Position numbers and translations under genes: made by a program. A model generated the notes under the pieces. The model had not been told where the DNA came from. It was given only the letters and a program-made list of their open reading frames with translations, and made no database searches. A stretch of DNA of 64,000 nt from Xanthomonas sp. Leaf148 (GTDB lineage: Bacteria; Pseudomonadota; Gammaproteobacteria; Xanthomonadales; Xanthomonadaceae): NCBI RefSeq assembly GCF_001423585.1, contig NZ_LMOP01000001.1, positions 867,115-931,114 of the forward strand. Direction: 5' to 3'. Numbering within the stretch: position 1 is the first letter of the stretch; each line of letters opens with the position of its first letter. Below, in pieces: positions 63,985-64,000 of this stretch.

Positions 63985-64000
63985 GACCAGTCGAGATGGT

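Overview
The window is chromosomal DNA from a Xanthomonas-type gammaproteobacterium. The evidence is the high GC content, the order tig-clpP-clpX-lon-hupB-ppiD, a KdkA-type Kdo kinase, a LipA-like secreted esterase, an NAD-type isocitrate dehydrogenase, and short G-rich GGGAATCGGG-type repeats between genes. No species call is possible from the sequence alone.

Positions 1 to about 20.9 kb are accessory DNA, probably the right-hand part of an integrated element whose left end lies outside the window. From the left it holds: a minus-strand trio (glycine-rich membrane protein, 47-residue zinc ribbon, and a protein cut by the window edge); a frameshifted exported-protein gene; an HNH nuclease, a HelD-like helicase carrying an extra insertion and a zinc finger, and a small coiled-coil protein; a coiled-coil membrane protein that may belong to mobilization; a 1337-residue protein with an AHH-like nuclease start, preceded by an Imm11-type immunity gene; a C39-like cysteine peptidase; one intact and one broken radC flanking a PemK/MazF-like toxin; a tyrosine integrase whose ribosome binding site lies in a hairpin; and cargo of envelope proteins, an XRE regulator and unknowns. 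The island ends near the SRP RNA gene ffs (about 21.05 kb). A degenerate second copy of the ffs 3' end lies about 230 bp further on and may mark an attachment site.

From 21.5 kb the DNA is ordinary core genome. It runs: molybdopterin genes (moaE, moaD, moaC, moaA) coupled to a metallo-beta-lactamase fold protein and kdkA; a family 9 glycosyltransferase for the LPS core; tRNA-Ser; a PP2C phosphatase; the dnaQ-rnhA-methyltransferase block divergent from gloB-mltD; ppiD, three tRNAs, hupB, lon, clpX, clpP and tig (protein quality control); tRNA-Leu; a cytosolic PAS histidine kinase; a LipA-like esterase; four tRNAs; a Bax inhibitor-1 protein; isocitrate dehydrogenase; an AhpD-like protein and glutaredoxin; bepA; then phoB-phoR-ppk-ppx (phosphate sensing and polyphosphate) behind a likely Pho box; a glycosyltransferase, a PAP2 phosphatase and lpxH (envelope lipids); a lipoprotein; and a secreted M12-type metalloprotease. 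The window ends in four copies of a 127-bp tandem repeat closed by a large inverted repeat.

The best candidates for something new are the AHH-like/Imm11 locus with its glutamine-rich body and polyglycine tail, the membrane protein/zinc ribbon/partial protein trio at the left edge, and the HNH-helicase cluster.
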